Source of the DNA: Toxotes chatareus
Taxonomy: Eukaryota > Chordata > Actinopteri > Toxotidae
NCBI GenBank assembly: GCA_016801885.1
Contig: CM028884.1
Span: forward strand, 25,815,577 to 25,879,576
DNA: 64,000 nucleotides
Direction: 5' to 3'
Both the position numbers and the translations under genes were made by a program. Positions 1 to 18,247 of the stretch are shown in pieces; the stretch's first letter is position 1, and every line of letters begins with the position of its first letter. Below the pieces are notes generated by a model. It did no database searches. It was not told the DNA's origin and was given only the letters and a program-made list of their open reading frames with translations.

Positions 1-1946
1 GACTGGACACAACTATTAGCTTGTTAAGCACGCCGTCCTAGCTAGCCAGGCCTAACTCTCAGCAGATTTCATGGACAGTAATGACAATGTTAGCTACATA
101 AGGCGTTACGACATGGAGTTGCAGTCGTACAGAAAGCCATGCATTGTGTTGAAGTCAGAGGCAGCTCGGTGTACGTAGGCTTTATGTGACAGGGACAACA
201 TGGCTGTCTGTCTCCTCCAGGGACAGACAAAGCTTGGTTACTGGTTTTAGGAGGAGGCGATATGACGGCGAGTTGTTGGCAGGTGAATGAGAGGCGTTTT
301 TTCGGACAGGTACGTGTGGTGAAGGAGGCACTGTGACCGGAAGTTGGCGAGAATGTGGCCGAATCCCAAAGTTTTCCCTTGATCCCTTCATCAAACCTCT
401 GTCTGTTCAAGCAGGGAGGACTGAAGGAAAGACTTTTGAGACTCAGTCTATGTTTGATTGTATTTTGGTTCTTGAACAGTGACAGAAGAGGTCCAGATTC
501 TCCATGTGCAGAACAAAGCATGTTTACTACATCAGCTATTAAGGTTCAGTGCAAGGTTTTGACAATTTTACGCTCCTGAAATTCAACCTAGCCAGTGACG
601 TTTTCTATTTCCTGTCTGCTCAGTGCTTCATAACTACACTTCTGTGGTTACATGCAAACCATTACTTGCTAGACTACAGGAGATTTTTGATTATAATATT
701 AGTGAGTATCATAGGAATGTCATACGAGAATACTTTCGCTGTTTTTTTTAAAAAATTCCTTCATTAGCTATAGAAGTGCACTAAGACGAACAGCCGTGTG
801 CTAGTTTCTGCATAGTTGTAGTCAAATATGTCAAAAAAAGAATGCATACCATTTTTCTAATGTTGGAGCAGGAAAGCCCGATGGACGAACACGTCTTCGA
901 TCAGAACATCCCTCTCACCATCAGCATGAGCATCTCCGTACGATGCCACACTGAGATTTAAAGAAGGACAACACGAACGTCCGAATGTACAGGAGCTGCG
1001 TTCAGCTTAAAGTTACTCGCCCTTTAGACAATGATAGTGTTCCACACACATGCAGCACAGCAGAGTGCCATCTTTTAAAGACATGCAAAGCTGGTCCAAA
1101 CCTGCCACCCGCTGTAACCGCGGTGACAACATCGCTCACGAGGCTGCGTGCCACATGCTAAGCTCACACTCTGCCTTTCCACGGCGCAAACTGAAGCCTG
1201 GCGAATGCAAAAGATTCTATGTTTCACTACCGTCATATTCACAGCAATCAGATCACATGGCCTGACACTACCGGAGCACACGCGTCTACACTGTGCTCCG
1301 TACATCCAAAACAGTACATTGCACTAAAGAGGAGAGGGGGGTGCCTAAAATGACAGGAGAAGCTTGTATATAGGAATACACTTCAGAGCAACTTTGATGT
1401 GCTTTAAATTCATATATACCTTAGAGTAGATATATGATACAAGACAGAGAAAGATCATAAAAAAGTGGAGAAATCAACAGGAGCACAAAGTATGAAGAAA
1501 AGAGAGGAAAACAAATCACATTCATATATTAAGACATTTTCGTGACATGTCAGCGCATCTACAGTAATGAAATCTAAAGTGATATGAAATGCCTGCTGCC
1601 TGCTGTCCTGCAGAAACCTAAAGACAGGGGCTCTGCCTGGGGGGCCACCCCACGCGGTGACTTCTTCTTATACTGGGATATATTTACCTAGGGCAAGGGG
1701 GGGAGGTGGGGGTTGGGTGGGGGAGGTAGGTATAGGTAGGTGCAGAGTTCGGGTCACAGCCCTGAAGCTGTGGCTCGTCCCTCACACACCACGCAGTACA
1801 CCGAGGCAGTCTATTTTCTGAGGAGCGGGGCTGAGGAGTTGTGAGCCGGGGACAGCCGGGAGCCGGGTAGAGAGGGAGGCAGGAGGGGGGAGGTGTGGAC
1901 TGTGGGGGAGGGGGGGGGGGGTGGTAGCAGCAGATCCGTGGCTGGG
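1..1946. other. rab11a 3' side and unassigned left edge
   Basis: No coding exon is recognisable here. The part next to 1946 must hold the rab11a 3'UTR, which runs leftwards on the minus strand. I found no AATAAA or ATTAAA on that strand, so its end is unknown. The segment 1690-1930 is rich in G runs on the plus strand. Around 337-344 there is an ETS-type motif (CCGGAAGT) in a moderately GC-rich stretch that could be a promoter for something outside the window; this is weak. Open frames at 90-521 and 1684-2191 are low-complexity and look non-coding. Confidence 0.4.
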
Positions 1947-4900
1947 CTAGATGTTCTGACAGCACTGCATCTTTGGTTTGTTCTCAGTGGGCTGCACCTG
2001 GATGTTGACCACGTTGTTACTGGGGGACATGTCGCTCTCCTGACGCTCTGACATCTGCTTCTGGGAGACAATACGGTAGATCTCTGATGGGAGAGGGGGG
2101 AGGAGAACGTTACGGCCTGTTTACAGCACACTAACAGCATAATAACGTTATCTTTTAATTTGACTCTTTTGACCACGAGCACAAAACACATAAACCAGGA
2201 TTAACTTTGCAGTCGGTCGTCTCACTCATGAGAACGAGAAGTTTGCCACTCCTAAAAAGATAAGCCTCTCACAGCACATTACGCAATACAGTGAACCCAG
2301 TGCATCTGCGTTTCTATCTCCCAGCAACGTTAGCTGACTGGGCAGCTGCTTTCCCTCTCGAGCACTGATAAGTTAATTTAACAACTAATCAGCAGTTTAT
2401 CATTTCCTCAATAAATGTAAAGTCTGTCGGCTGCATAAACTGTTACTCAGTGTAAAAGTCCAGGGAGAGGTTAGTGTGGTAGGTCAGGGGCCCAGCAGCC
2501 ACAGTACAGACCTGTGAGAATGGTCTGGAAGGCCGTCTCAACGTTGGTGGAGTCCAGAGCCGACGTCTCCAAGAAAGACAACCCGTTCTTCTCTGCAGGG
2601 CAAAGTTTGGCCGCAGGCCACGTTAACCATATATCAACACCAGAACCAACCACAGTTACCGAGTCACACAACAACTGAGAAACACATTAATACCATTATA
2701 ATCACATTTCTGTTTAATTCTGATGTTGTGACGTTTTTTAATTCTAACCTTTATTTTATCAGAAATGCCTCTTTAAAAAAAAAAAAAAGCAGTCTTACCA
2801 GCAAAAGCCCGGGCCTCGTCGGTGGGAACGGCCCGGAGGTGGCGCAGGTCGCTCTTGTTGCCCACCAGCATGATGACGATGTTGCTGTCAGCGTGATCCC
2901 TCAGCTCCTTCAGCCAACGCTCCACGTTCTCGTAAGTTAGATGCTTGGCGATGTCGTAGACCAGGAGCGCCCCCACCGCCCCGCGGTAGTACCTGCAGCA
3001 GAACCAGGTGCACAAGGAACACTTCAGAATACCAGTCAGCTACAGTCAGTGTGTGATACTGGTCCAGCTGATCCAGTGTTTCACCTGAAACACAGACAGC
3101 TTGGAAAACAGCTCTGAGGCTTCTTAGAGCGTTTAGAGTAAAATTTGTGTGTGTGCGCGTGCCAGTGTCACTTCTATCTTCATGTTTTGCATGGCAAAAC
3201 AGGGCTGCTGGGGCCACGCACAGCTGTGACTGTTCCTTAAACAGCTTTTTGAGAGTGTTTGAATTAAATCCTTATCATTAGGCTGTTGTGCTGACCCTCC
3301 AGCTCGGGCCCTGTGTTAATCACTGTGGTGGAAAGTAGTTTTTCTTCTTCACTGACTCTGTCGGCCTCTATCTACCAACGTGCAAATCCATACATGTACC
3401 TGTTCCAAAGGTGAAGCCATTTAAAGCTGATTATTTTAAAAAATAAAATGAGGAGAGGAGGAGGAGGAGACTGGTCAGACTCTGCTGACCTGCTCTTCGA
3501 TACTCACGCTGATGTGATGGCACGGTAGCGCTCCTGTCCAGCCGTGTCCCAGATCTGGGCCTTCACCGTCTTGCCGTCCACCTGGATGCTGCGCGTGGCA
3601 AACTCGACTCCGATGGTGCTCTTGCTCTCCAGGTTGAACTCGTTGCGGGTGAAACGCGACAGCAGGTTACTCTTTCCCACGCCTGAGTCGCCGATAAGGA
3701 CCACTGAAACACACCATGGAGAAAACACTGTTTAGTACAACCTGTAAGAATAACACCTGTTAGAGAGTGCACAGCATGTGAACAGATTCACCTGCTTGTT
3801 ATTATACTGCATCTTCTGTATTACACAGTATTCACATGTTCTGATCTCTATCCTGCTCATTAACCATATTCCACATATTTACAACATGCCAGGTGTAAAC
3901 TGATTATCTTTGGGGTTTGGACTGTCGGTCGCACATGAGAGGTAAAGTGAAGACGTGACAGTGACGAGCAGTCTGACACAGGTGAGTATCTTCTTCCCTC
4001 TGTGTGTCACCGTCACCTCCACTGCAAGTTAACACTGTCTGATTATCCTCTCACTGCTTATTTGTTATTGTTAGTCTATTATGATGATGAATAACTATTA
4101 ACCACAACTCGTGTCGTGTCATCCTCAGATGATCTGATTTGTCTGACCCACAGTAAAAAAACAAAGATGCTCAGTTTACTGTGAAACGAAACTGAGAAAA
4201 GCAGCAAATCCTGGACAGTGTTTGGCATTTATTCGCTCCCCGTCGAATAGTTGATTAATCGACTTTTCATCATTTCAGCTCCACGCATACTCTGCACGGC
4301 TTTGGACATGGATTTATCGGTTTGTTTGTATAAGGTCAGTTTGAACACCATTAATATTTAGTGTGTTATTCTGTATGTAAAGGTGTAAAGAACAGCCAGA
4401 ACACACAACCACTGTTAAATATTAATATAAACAAAATCTAAAACTTGTCATAACATTACAACAAATAAAACATTAATCTAACAGAAGAATAAATAGATCT
4501 ATTTCTACCTGCTAATCTTTTCAACACCTTCGAGATAATGATGTTATTCTGCAGAGGTTTTAACTTATTAATATTTAGCCAGTTTGTTTGCTTTGTTCAG
4601 GACGTTTTCTCTGACCTTACTGTTTATCTAACCGAGCTGTGCCCGGCGCAGGTTTTTATTTAGAAAACCAGCTAACACTTAGCCTAGCCAGTTAGCAGCA
4701 TGAACAGGACCTCACGAAGATAATGTGATAACGGGGAACGTTAGGTGTGTCCGACGTGAAGCTGGTCCGCGCCCACCGATCGCAGCTAACAGCGGCTAAC
4801 TGCTAACAGCTAACGTTCAAGACGCCCTGTCGATTAACGATAACGACCGTAAACCGACGAATAAACGAGTCTTTCTATACGCCGGGCTTAGAAAAGGGTC

Positions 4901-5120
4901 TTACTGTGTCGTGTACGTTAATTACGGTAGTTGACATGTCTCAGACAGCTCACCGAAGAGCGATCAGAACACAAAGGTTGGCGGTGGCTAAGTTAGCGAG
5001 GCAGTCAGTCAGCTGGCCTGGTTAGCCTCTCAGCTAACAGAGCAGCAGTGCTCCAAGAAGGAGAAAAGGTTTGGTTTTACCTTTGAACAAATAGTCATAT
5101 TCGTCATCTCTAGTGCCCAT
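1947..5120 (-). CDS. rab11a: Rab11a small GTPase, complete, 5 coding exons
   Basis: Encodes a Rab GTPase that directs recycling-endosome and exocytic membrane traffic. Coding exons in transcript order are 5120-5081, 3703-3508, 2992-2799, 2592-2512 and 2083-1947. They join in phase to 648 bases (215 residues plus stop), and every intron is GT-AG. The protein starts MGTRDDEYDYLFK. The P-loop GDSGVGKSN is at 18-26, switch I T-I-G-V-E-F near 43-48, DTAGQE at 66-71 with the catalytic Gln at 70, NKSD at 124-127 and ETSAL near 153-157. The end is CCQNI, whose two Cys are the prenylation site of the Rab11 group. The tail before it (SPSNNVV..NKPKMQCCQNI) fits Rab11a rather than Rab11b. Intron 1 (3704-5080, 1.4 kb) holds nothing further that I recognise. 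The neighbour sh2d7 lies upstream on the same strand. Confidence 0.97.
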
Positions 5121-5370
5121 CGTCTTATTGTGAAATGGTTAGTCCGAGATTTGATTCGTTTTAAAGGAAAGAAGGCGACCAGCTGTATTTTACACTTCCA
5201 ACGGGAATCTGTTTGGAAGCCGTACTTCCGTAACTTCTTCTTCTTCCCAGGCAGCTTCAGGTTGGTACACAAAGAGGACTCCGACACCCACTGGTCACAG
5301 GAAGGAACTGACCAACGTTTTTCGTCTTTTCGTCTGTCACTGAACAGGCAAAGAGATGGAAAATGGAAAA
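5121..5370 (-). promoter_or_regulatory. rab11a 5'UTR and promoter side
   Basis: This is the interval directly upstream of the rab11a start codon. It contains ACTTCCG at 5224-5230, which reads CGGAAGT (an ETS-type site) on the minus strand, a common feature of housekeeping promoters. No TATA box or transcription start can be fixed by eye. A 5' noncoding exon farther away is also possible. Confidence 0.3.
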
Positions 5371-5648
5371 GACCAAGGAGACACACAAAGAGACACAAAA
5401 CGACCACAAAGAGACACAAAACGACGCAAAATCACCACAAAGAGACACAGAATGACCACAAAGAGGCACAAAACAACACAAAACGACCACAAAGAGACAC
5501 AAAATGACCACAAAGAGGCACAAAGAGACACAAAATGACCACAAAGAGGCACAAAGAGACACAAAATGACCACAAAGAGGCACAAAATGACCACAAAGAG
5601 ACACAAAACGACAAAAAAATGACCACAGTCACACAAAATGACTACAAA
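5371..5648. repeat. Minisatellite, unit about 21 bp (ACAAAGAGACACAAAATGACC)
   Basis: About 13 imperfect head-to-tail copies built from ACAAAGAGACAC, ACAAAATGACC and ACAAAGAGGC modules. The long open frames on both strands here (runs such as SLCGHFVSLC on minus, KRPQRDTKR on plus) come from the repeat and are not genes. It fills the gap between the sh2d7 3' end and the rab11a promoter. Shorter stretches of similar sequence occur at 8943-8990 and 12515-12550. Confidence 0.9.
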
Positions 5649-5652
5649 TGAT

Positions 5653-5658
5653 TTTATT
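5653..5658 (-). terminator. Candidate sh2d7 polyadenylation signal
   Basis: TTTATT on the plus strand reads AATAAA on the minus strand, about 210 bases past the sh2d7 stop codon and right at the edge of the minisatellite. If used, the sh2d7 transcript would end inside the minisatellite. Confidence 0.45.
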
Positions 5659-5865
5659 GTTTGCTAAAATCCTGAGATACAAAACATGTGAGGAAAATGA
5701 CCAGAATATACTAAAATGACAACTGCTGCTGGATTTATACAGACATATGAATTCTACACATTCATACTTAATAAAATACTATGATAAAAGTTTGTATTTT
5801 TAATACTCATTTCATTTCTGTCTTAATGAAACTAAATATAAAACATGCTGAGTCCTTTGTGACAT

Positions 5866-8800
5866 TTATTTCTTCTTGTAATCAGGGAGGAATTTCTTCC
5901 ATTTCATATTCTGCAAACAAAAAATGAAAAAAGTCATTATATTAGATATTTCTGCTCCCAACATCAACAACTCTGGGTCTCTGTTTCTGACTTACATTTT
6001 TCCCCCAGGTGGATTTGGACTTCTTGGTCTTCATGTCATCCAACGACTCATAAGTGTTGCCTTGGACCGCGTTGGCCTCCCCGGGGATCTGCTCGTAGGT
6101 GTCATCCGGTAAACCAGCAGGCGTTGGCCTCTGGGGTACCTCAGCATACATACCATCTCCCTGCTGAGCTGAGCTCCCTCCAGGCACCTCAGAGGTCTGG
6201 TACAAGGGGTTGGATCTCAGCATTTCCAGATTATCGCTCTGCTGCTCGGACCTGGAGATGATCGGCCTCTGAGCCCCGGGACCGTGGAGGGAGTAGGTGT
6301 GACAGGTGACCCTCTTCAGGGGAGTGGGTGAGTAAGAAGATGTTGTGAAGGAGGGACTACTGAGCCGATTAGAGTACTCCTCCTCCTCCATGTTGTTGTT
6401 GTCCAGTTGTGGCAGAGATTTGCTCCTGCTCTCCACCTGTGTCAGCTCAGAGTATGTGGTACCTGCTGGACAAAGATTTTCAGGGTAGCTTGTGTCAGTG
6501 CTGTTAAACGAGTCTCTGTCTGTCGTTAGCACTGGGGCTGTGTTTCCTTGCAGTCTCTCTGATCTGTTTGAGTCAGTCTGGGTTTCACTGGAATATGATG
6601 ATGACTCAGGCAAAGATCCGCTCAGGGAGAAGCCCAGAGGAATTCCTCTTTTTGGTACTGGAGGTACACCCTGAAAAACACGGAAACAAAACAGAGAATA
6701 TGAATAATATAAAACAATCTCATTCCAAAGTCTGTTAGTGGAGACAATGAAGACTTTGTACTACTATTTTCACAGGTGCAGCCACACTCCCCAACACCTG
6801 GAAACACACTTTGATGAGGAAAATCACAATTGGTTTGGTCCAGTCAAAATACACCTCTGTGATTCTCACTTCATACCAACGTACCATCAAACATTAAACC
6901 AGCAGCAGCCAGCAGCTGGTTAGCTTAGCGTAACACAAAGACAGGAAACAAGTGGAAATGACTAGCTTGGCAAAAAAAAAAAGGTGATCAGATGATCAGT
7001 TTTTGTGTATACTCGTATATTCTGTCTTGTGTAGGTGAGCTCTGCATCTCAGTGACAACACTGGAAATATTTAAACCATTACTGAACAATAATTAACTAA
7101 AATTTCCAGCACGAAGCAGAATCTACACAGCGTGACTGAAACTAAAACAGTTTGTGTGTAGTCAGGCAAAGACACTGAGTCTGAGCTTCAGAACTTAATT
7201 ACACTTCATCAGTCTGTATATAACACCAGCCTGTGCATGTATAAAACATATAAATATGTATAACATATGTATAAAACTCTGTTAAATGTATACTCTGTTG
7301 TTAGTGCAAACTCTAAACTGAAGTCTAAAATAAGTTTTAGTATCAGTCAGTCACACAGACTCATTTACCTATAGGCAAATGAGTCAAATAAGTAAGTAAA
7401 CAAATAGATTTGTTTACTTACTTATTCAGCTGGATCTGGTGTTTGGTACTGTTTTTACTTTCTAAATATTGTTCTACATGCTGCCACAGAGTTGTTTGAG
7501 TTGTACGAAGCAACATACAACTTCAACAATCCAGGTATTTGCTGTGTAATAAATGTGCCTCTGGTATTTGTGGAGATGAAATAACTAAAAAAAAAAAAAA
7601 AAGCAAAGCAATGTTGGCATCTTTATGCAGAAAAACTCACTGAAATGTCAAAGAGTGTAAGAAACATATGCAGCACATGTACTTTCTGTTTATCAGCCGA
7701 GTAATTAACTCTAACTAATCGTTTTACTCCTGATGTGATCTTAACCCTAACTGAATATTTTGATGGGCAGATACAGAAAAGTGTGCTCACATGCAGCACA
7801 GCTTTTGTCTTGTTGAGAATCATAACGGGTCAGTTCTGATGTCTGTCATACCTGTGAGAGGGACATTGCGTCTACAGACACCGTTCCCGTCAGTTTCCTG
7901 CTTTTAGGTGGCAGAGCGGGTGGCTGAACTGCAGGAGGGTCATTTTCCTGCCGAAGCCTTTGATTGTTGCCAGAGTCGCAGTGATGATCTTTTTTCTGGT
8001 CCCACAGAGTCCGCAGAGCTTGGACACTCACCCCAGACTTCCCATTGGATTTGCAATTCACCACGTCATACAGTTCACCTGCGTTTTCCTGAAAACAGCG
8101 AGCTGTGTCACCATTGTCTCTTTATGGCCCTTTACAAGCCCATGTGGCTTCAACAAGAAAAACAAGTGAGACATGTAAATGAGGCATATGATCGCAGGCA
8201 CCAGTCAAATCTACGCAGTGGTGTAGCAGTTACAGCCTTTCAGAGTTAGAAACCGTGGTGTCAGCTGTTAGTGTCAGACACCGCTGAGCTAACCTGTTAT
8301 AACTAAAGCGTACTGTTATCAAAATTACAGGCAAAACGGCTCTCACATGTTAAAGGATGGACAAGGGATTTAAAAAATCCCGTCACAGCATCAAGTTTAG
8401 TCTTTGTATCAGATGCAGACATGCTAGCTGCCCTGTGAGGCTGTGCTTAGGCTCAGCAGTAAACTGAGCTGGATGCTAATGTCGGCATGCTAACATGTAC
8501 ACAGTGACAATCTTAGCATGCTCATGTTTAGGCAGGTACAATGTTTAGCGTCTTTGTTTAGTGTGTCAGCATGCTAACATTTGCTAACTAGTGCTAAAAA
8601 TAAGCCCACACAGCCGAGGCTGATGGGAACGTCCTGAACCAAAGTTTTGGACAAACTGGAGGAGGAGTCGGGGGGACAGCAAACTATGTCTCTACCACAG
8701 TTCATGGTAAACCAACAAACCAACAGGTCAAGGCAACTTAGTGTTTGGTATGTGATGGAGCACATGGTTATGAAGAACATCTGTTACAACTGCTGCATCT

Positions 8801-10620
8801 TATTAAAACCTATAACTATAACTCTGTGCTCCACACTCACGGACACAGGTTCAGGGGCCTGGGGGCCCGGAGGGCCTGGCAACCAGAGCCTCTGTGTGAA
8901 GTGACTGTGAATATTACTTGCTTGAAAGTCATAGAGTTCAGTTAAAAGACACAAAACAACCACAAAAAGACAAAGAAAACAACTGCAAACGACCCAAAGA
9001 AAACCTTTTACCTGTCTGTCCCCAGGGGCCCACTTATCTCCATATTTTCACAGTTTCAGTGACACTACATTTCAAACGATGGATCAGTATAACTCACATA
9101 TGAGTTAATCAAACTTCCTGTGGCCTCTCCTCACCTCGTGACAGCTGGAGGTCAGGTATTCTCCAAAGGGCTGGATGGGGCTGACCCTGAAGTGCTCTAT
9201 CAGCTCGGTGAGACTGTTGTAGGTCTGACAGTCTCCTGATATGACAAACTGCCCATCTTGGTCCTGGGTGATGACAAAATGGCGGCACCTGTCGTGGCCC
9301 CTTTGGAGGAGAAGGCATGGGCAGTGAGATGAATCAGAAAGGCAGTAAAGGAACAGTTTAACAACATCCTGCTGACTTGGTTTGCCTCACTTGTAGGACA
9401 GGATGTAGCCAATGGCTTTATCGCTGAGGCGAATGAGAAAACAGCCCAGAGCTTTATCTCTCAGTAGATCTTCCGCATCCCTGCGGCGCAGAGAGAGACA
9501 GAACCAATTAAACAGACTTACAGGCAAATTAGATTTAAAAATAACACTGCTATCTCATGAAACCTCAGCCCAGCTCATATCTCTCTTTTATTCAGGCTCA
9601 CACACATGACTCTGAGAAAATAGCGATGTACTGACATCATATCCATTCCTGTTCAGTGGAGGACCATTAATCCTGTCAAATACATTGATTTTTCAGTGTG
9701 CAAACACAGCCTCTGTTATTGGAAGCAAGCTGAGTATCTCTTACAGATGAAAAATCTGAGTCTTAAGAAATAAAACACACCTTAACTCAGTTCAGTCCAC
9801 TTAGGGTAGACGGCCTTACTTGTTCTGGTGTGAATGGGGCCAAACTTTAGGTGCATATCTGTTCCTGGCATTACTGAGACCCTGTCTCTCTTTTTTCTTC
9901 TCTACAGCTGAGCTTGTCACAGATAAACATTTAATTGGTTTCATCACAAAAGTTGAATAAGAAGTCAACACACAGGTCAATGCATGAAGTGCCATTTGTG
10001 GCCACACTGGCCATCCTTCCACAAAAGTGACATAGCTTTAATGCAAAGCTGCCTGTTACATTTTAAAGTTTCTCAGTATTTAAAATATTTAACTGACCAG
10101 AGCTGTTGCCAGGTTTTGTTTAAAACTGAGGAGCTCATGATATCATCGGTAGAGGAAGAATTCAGATCTGTTACTTTGAGTAAAATCAGAAATACTGCGA
10201 CATAAAAATACGACTACATGTACTTCACTGAACATTTTAGTAATATTTAGTTAGTATTCAAAATGAAACATATCCCCTTTGAGTATTGTGCTATTAGATA
10301 TCGGATCATTATTATTATTATTGTTGATGCATTAATGTGTAAGCAGCATTTTTCTGTGGCAGTTGGTCAAACAGACATGGGAAAAACGCAGTCCAGTACT
10401 AAGACTATGTTGCTTACTTTCTCGCAGCAAAGCCTTGAAACCAGTTTGGGAAGTTTCCATTGTTGAGGATGATCGCCGCCTGTGTCTCAGTGAACCACCT
10501 CAGCACCAGCTCCTTCAGACCTCCCTCTGATGTCTCCGTCTGCAGGTCAACACCTAACTTCTTCTCCATCCTCACACGTTCGTCAGGAGCTGACAGAACA
10601 GTGGAAGCACTGCTGTACAT
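5866..10620 (-). CDS. sh2d7: SH2 domain adaptor, SH2D7-like, complete, 6 coding exons
   Basis: A probable cytoplasmic phosphotyrosine-binding adaptor. Coding exons in transcript order are 10620-10418, 9480-9391, 9300-9135, 8088-7852, 6670-5996 and 5910-5866. They join in phase (1,416 bases, 471 residues) with GT-AG introns. One SH2 domain spans about residues 60-150, opening with WFQGF and carrying FLIRLS, whose Arg85 is the expected phosphotyrosine-binding Arg. The region that follows is unstructured. It has a proline-rich stretch (PPALPPKSRK, then PPVPKRG) and at least seven tyrosine motifs (YDVV, YSEL, YSNR, YQTS, YAEV, YEQI, YESL). The conserved end is STWGKN-MKWKKFLPDYKKK. The ELVLRWFTETQA start and the overall length match SH2D7 best; HSH2D/SH2D2A relatives are the alternative. 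Met1 is the first Met after an in-frame TGA, but Met18 (AGGATGG) has the better start context. Introns 6671-7851, 8089-9134 and 9481-10417 hold only repeats or nothing recognised. Confidence 0.88.
6912..6960. repeat. Fragment of GCTTAGC..ACAGGAAACA repeat family
   Basis: GGTTAGCTTAGCG followed by AAAGACAGGAAACA resembles the edge of the inverted-repeat element at 44648-44895. It appears to be a truncated copy inside an sh2d7 intron. Confidence 0.45.
8410..8665. repeat. Teleost interspersed repeat rich in GCATGCTAAC
   Basis: Repeated GCATGCTAACAT, TTAGCATGCT and GTCAGCATGCTAACA words, ending in GAGGCTGATGGGAAC..CCAAAGTTTTGGACAAACTG. I recognise this as a dispersed repeat common in teleost introns. 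Its class is uncertain and I see no coding sequence in it. It lies in an sh2d7 intron. Confidence 0.6.
8943..8995. repeat. Short ACACAAAACAACCACAAAAAGACA stretch
   Basis: A few degenerate copies of the same kind of purine/AC-rich unit as the minisatellite at 5371-5648, inside an sh2d7 intron. Confidence 0.4.
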
Positions 10621-12211
10621 GCTCCCTGCTCGGACGGAGTTTAACTCAGACGGAAGCTGCAGAGCCTCATTTGACTGTTTCTCTGGGCGTCTCTCTCATC
10701 TGAATAGTGGTATTGTTTCAGTTTATCTACCAATGACTCTTCTACCTCCCATTGGGCTGCCAGCTTTATTTTACTATCTGTGTTCCTTGTCCCAGATTGA
10801 ACTTTAATAGCTTTGTCACAGAGTAAATGTTTCATTTAGTTTGCCTTTATTGTGGTGTGATATAAACACTCCTTCATGTGCTTGATTATGTGAACATAAA
10901 GAGGAACAGGGACATGGATATTTATGTCAGTGCTAGAGTGTATTTGTATTGATCATAGTGTGGGGTCAAATATCTGATCACGCCTCCCACTTGGGGACAA
11001 ACAGCTCATCTCAGCATGGTGACCCATTGAAACACGAGGGTAAGATGTGGGCAAAAATTAAATTTGCTCAAAGGGACAACTGCCACCCTCAGGCTGGCGT
11101 GAGAGGAAAAGTCAGAGGATCACCAACATTTTTAGGAATCATGCTCTTGGGAACATGAATGTCATAACCAATGCGTCCAATAGCTGTCTCAGTCTTGATT
11201 AAAACTGAAGAGGTCCATTCTCTCGGGAGCGTGAATGTTTTTTCAGGGTCTGCACCTAAACAAAACTAATTTATCGAAATAAATTAAAGTAAAAATTTTA
11301 AATTGATCTGGATTATTTAAACAATAACTGAATTTAAAAGCATTTGTTTTCACAATTGACAGCTGGTTGGAGCGCGCGAGACAACAGGTGACATAGCTGC
11401 AAGCGCGAACAGAACAGATGGTCGAGCAAGAGACAGTGCGCGCGCGCAGCACACAGCTGTTAAACTGAGCGCGCTGACGCCAAACCTCATTTATAATATT
11501 GCAAAGTAAACGTTTATTTAACATATCTGCAAAAGCACACGCGTGATTTAACACCTTTAAAGTTGTTGTCTTGGTTGTCACGTTTTAGTTTTCAATTCGG
11601 CGTTAAATGAATACACCTAAAATGAATATTTTTAAAATTTCACACTTTGTATCACGTACGGCTGAACAAATGAGAAACTAAAGCTGACAGTGTGCTTTGC
11701 ACGGCCCGTTGTTGTCATTCAGCTGTGGGCCTCGGTGGAACATCACAGCATTCGGTTTAAAATCTACTTGGCTATATGCAGTGTCACGTTAAATTAGTAG
11801 TTTTCTGAATGAAGTTCTGCACGCCGCTCTCCCCTAGCTGTAGAAAGGAATGTGTTGGGACACTGCAGATCTCCCGTGGTCTGTACACAACACAGAGACA
11901 TTGCAGGACAGGAGGAGGACATGGTGCCACGGTCTGGAGCTGAAGTTGAATCTCGGTAAAATGCCTCTTCATTCATCTTATGGTGTGTTATTTATGGTCG
12001 GTGACATTTATAATAACGCAGTTTCATACTTTGGGTGTTCATTTGGCGACAGGTCAAGACAACAGCAATGGCATTTTCAATCATCATCTTCATTGTCATG
12101 TCTCAGTTATGTTGTGAAAACTTTTGGCTTATTAAATAGCTGTGATCTGTTATTACAGAGATGAAAACTGAAGGATCATCCTGACCACAGACATCAGAGA
12201 GGACTGCAGCC
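10621..12211. promoter_or_regulatory. Head-to-head spacer between sh2d7 and dapk2
   Basis: The two genes diverge from this 1.6 kb stretch, so both promoters or 5'UTRs probably lie in or near it. A CpG-containing patch with GCGCGCGCGC is at 11375-11475. A possible dapk2 5' noncoding exon ends at 11955 (CTCG then GTAAAA). The matching acceptor TTATTACAG ends at 12158, giving a leader to the ATG at 12212. That leader carries a short upstream ORF at 12161-12184 (MKTEGSS, stop). The segment 11075-11215 is a known type of teleost repeat. Transcription starts cannot be fixed. Confidence 0.35.
11075..11215. repeat. Teleost interspersed repeat (GAGGAAAAGTCAGAGGATCACC type)
   Basis: AGGGACAACTGCCACCCTCAGG, GAGGAAAAGTCAGAGGATCACCAA, GGGAACATGAATGTC and CAATGCGTCCAATAG occur in the order known from a very common teleost dispersed repeat. 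The identification is from memory of the family. Confidence 0.5.

Positions 12212-18247
<6,036 letters not shown>

Noticed and set aside
1..360. First exon of another gene at the left edge
   Set aside because: Only an ETS-type motif and moderate GC content; no coding exon or firm splice site could be shown.
1684..2191. Pro/Ser-rich minus-strand frames near the rab11a stop
   Set aside because: They come from a G-rich tract and overlap the rab11a last exon in other frames.
5257..5636. Long open frames on both strands in the AC-rich array, resembling Cys-rich or Lys-rich proteins
   Set aside because: They follow the 21-base repeat exactly, in several frames at once, with no start context or homology.
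5371..5648. CRISPR-like array
   Set aside because: No constant repeat with unique spacers; units are contiguous, degenerate and in a vertebrate genome.
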